A stretch of 57,236 nucleotides of DNA from Rugosimonospora africana (GTDB lineage: Bacteria > Actinomycetota > Actinomycetes > Mycobacteriales > Micromonosporaceae): positions 1 through 57,236 of the forward strand of contig NZ_BONZ01000102.1 of NCBI RefSeq assembly GCF_016862975.1. Reading direction: 5' to 3'. Position 1 is the stretch's first letter. Every line of letters begins with the position of its first letter. Below are positions 57,122 to 57,236 of this stretch, one piece after another. The notes beneath the pieces were generated by a model. It did not search any database. It was not told where the DNA came from and saw only the letters and a list, made by a program, of their open reading frames with translations. The position numbers and the translations under genes are program-made.

Positions 57122-57200
57122 CGACTTCCCGTGGCACCGACTCCCCGGTGTTCACGACTCCCCGGTGTCCACGACTCCCCGGTGTTCACGACTCCCCGGG
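57122..57200. repeat. Tandem repeat, about 4 x 17 bp, intergenic
   Basis: CGACTCCCCGGTGTTCA and variants run in tandem with a 17-bp period. No gene is visible from 56978 to the window end. Confidence 0.9.
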
Positions 57201-57236
57201 TGGCCGCTTCGCGGTGGCTGCGCCTGTTCGGCGTGG

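Overview
The window comes from a very G+C-rich actinomycete chromosome. Third codon positions are almost all G or C, GTG starts and ATGA/GTGA/TGATG gene overlaps are common, and the gene families are typical of soil actinobacteria: an AfsR/SARP regulator, DUF574 methyltransferase, DUF1906, DUF222/HNH protein, and a P450 paired with a small ferredoxin. A Micromonosporaceae-like host is my guess from gene content, not something the sequence proves. I saw no rRNA, tRNA, CRISPR array, transposase or phage module.

Layout. 1-5.4 kb: edge of a DUF222 gene, a tyrosine phosphatase, an immunity-protein-like fragment, a TraB-family protein, and two divergent MarR pairs (MarR/DMT exporter and alpha/beta hydrolase/MarR), each with a clear palindromic operator. 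5.6-19.0 kb: a large catabolic cluster read in one direction. It holds a LacI regulator, two sugar ABC permeases, a binding lipoprotein, two ADP-ribosylglycohydrolase-family enzymes, a ribokinase-like kinase, a glycosidase-like/FGE-like fusion, an esterase, a class III CoA-transferase and an HpcH/citrate-lyase-like enzyme. The last seven genes overlap end to start. 19.0-28 kb: MarR/SDR pair, secreted GH87-like glucanase, aldo/keto reductase, Gfo/Idh oxidoreductase, cation/proton antiporter. 28-37 kb: ferredoxin/P450/TetR, a large secreted subtilase, PemK-like protein, SnoaL/TetR, DUF1906. 37-42.5 kb: FtsX-type ABC exporter with a divergent two-component system. 42.6-57.2 kb: PEBP lipoprotein, PadR with its membrane partner, AfsR-like giant regulator, tandem paralogous proline-rich membrane proteins, zinc-free L36, MerR/methyltransferase, LPMO, a small membrane-protein pair, APH(6)-like kinase, EEP nuclease-like protein, DUF574 methyltransferase.

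Two things stand out. First, the 5.6-19 kb cluster looks like an uptake and breakdown route for an unidentified glycoside or glycoconjugate: import, bond cleavage, sugar phosphorylation, ester cleavage, CoA activation and C-C cleavage. Second, the window is peppered with about thirty short tandem arrays with 12-20 bp units. Units inside genes are 12, 15 or 18 bp, mostly 15, and lie at N- or C-termini, giving low-complexity tails. Arrays between genes include periods of 16, 17 and 20 bp that would break a frame. This suggests an active tandem-duplication process filtered by reading frame. Several regulators have striking palindromes that touch start codons, including a LacI operator placed inside its own gene's first codons that forces a rare TTA codon.
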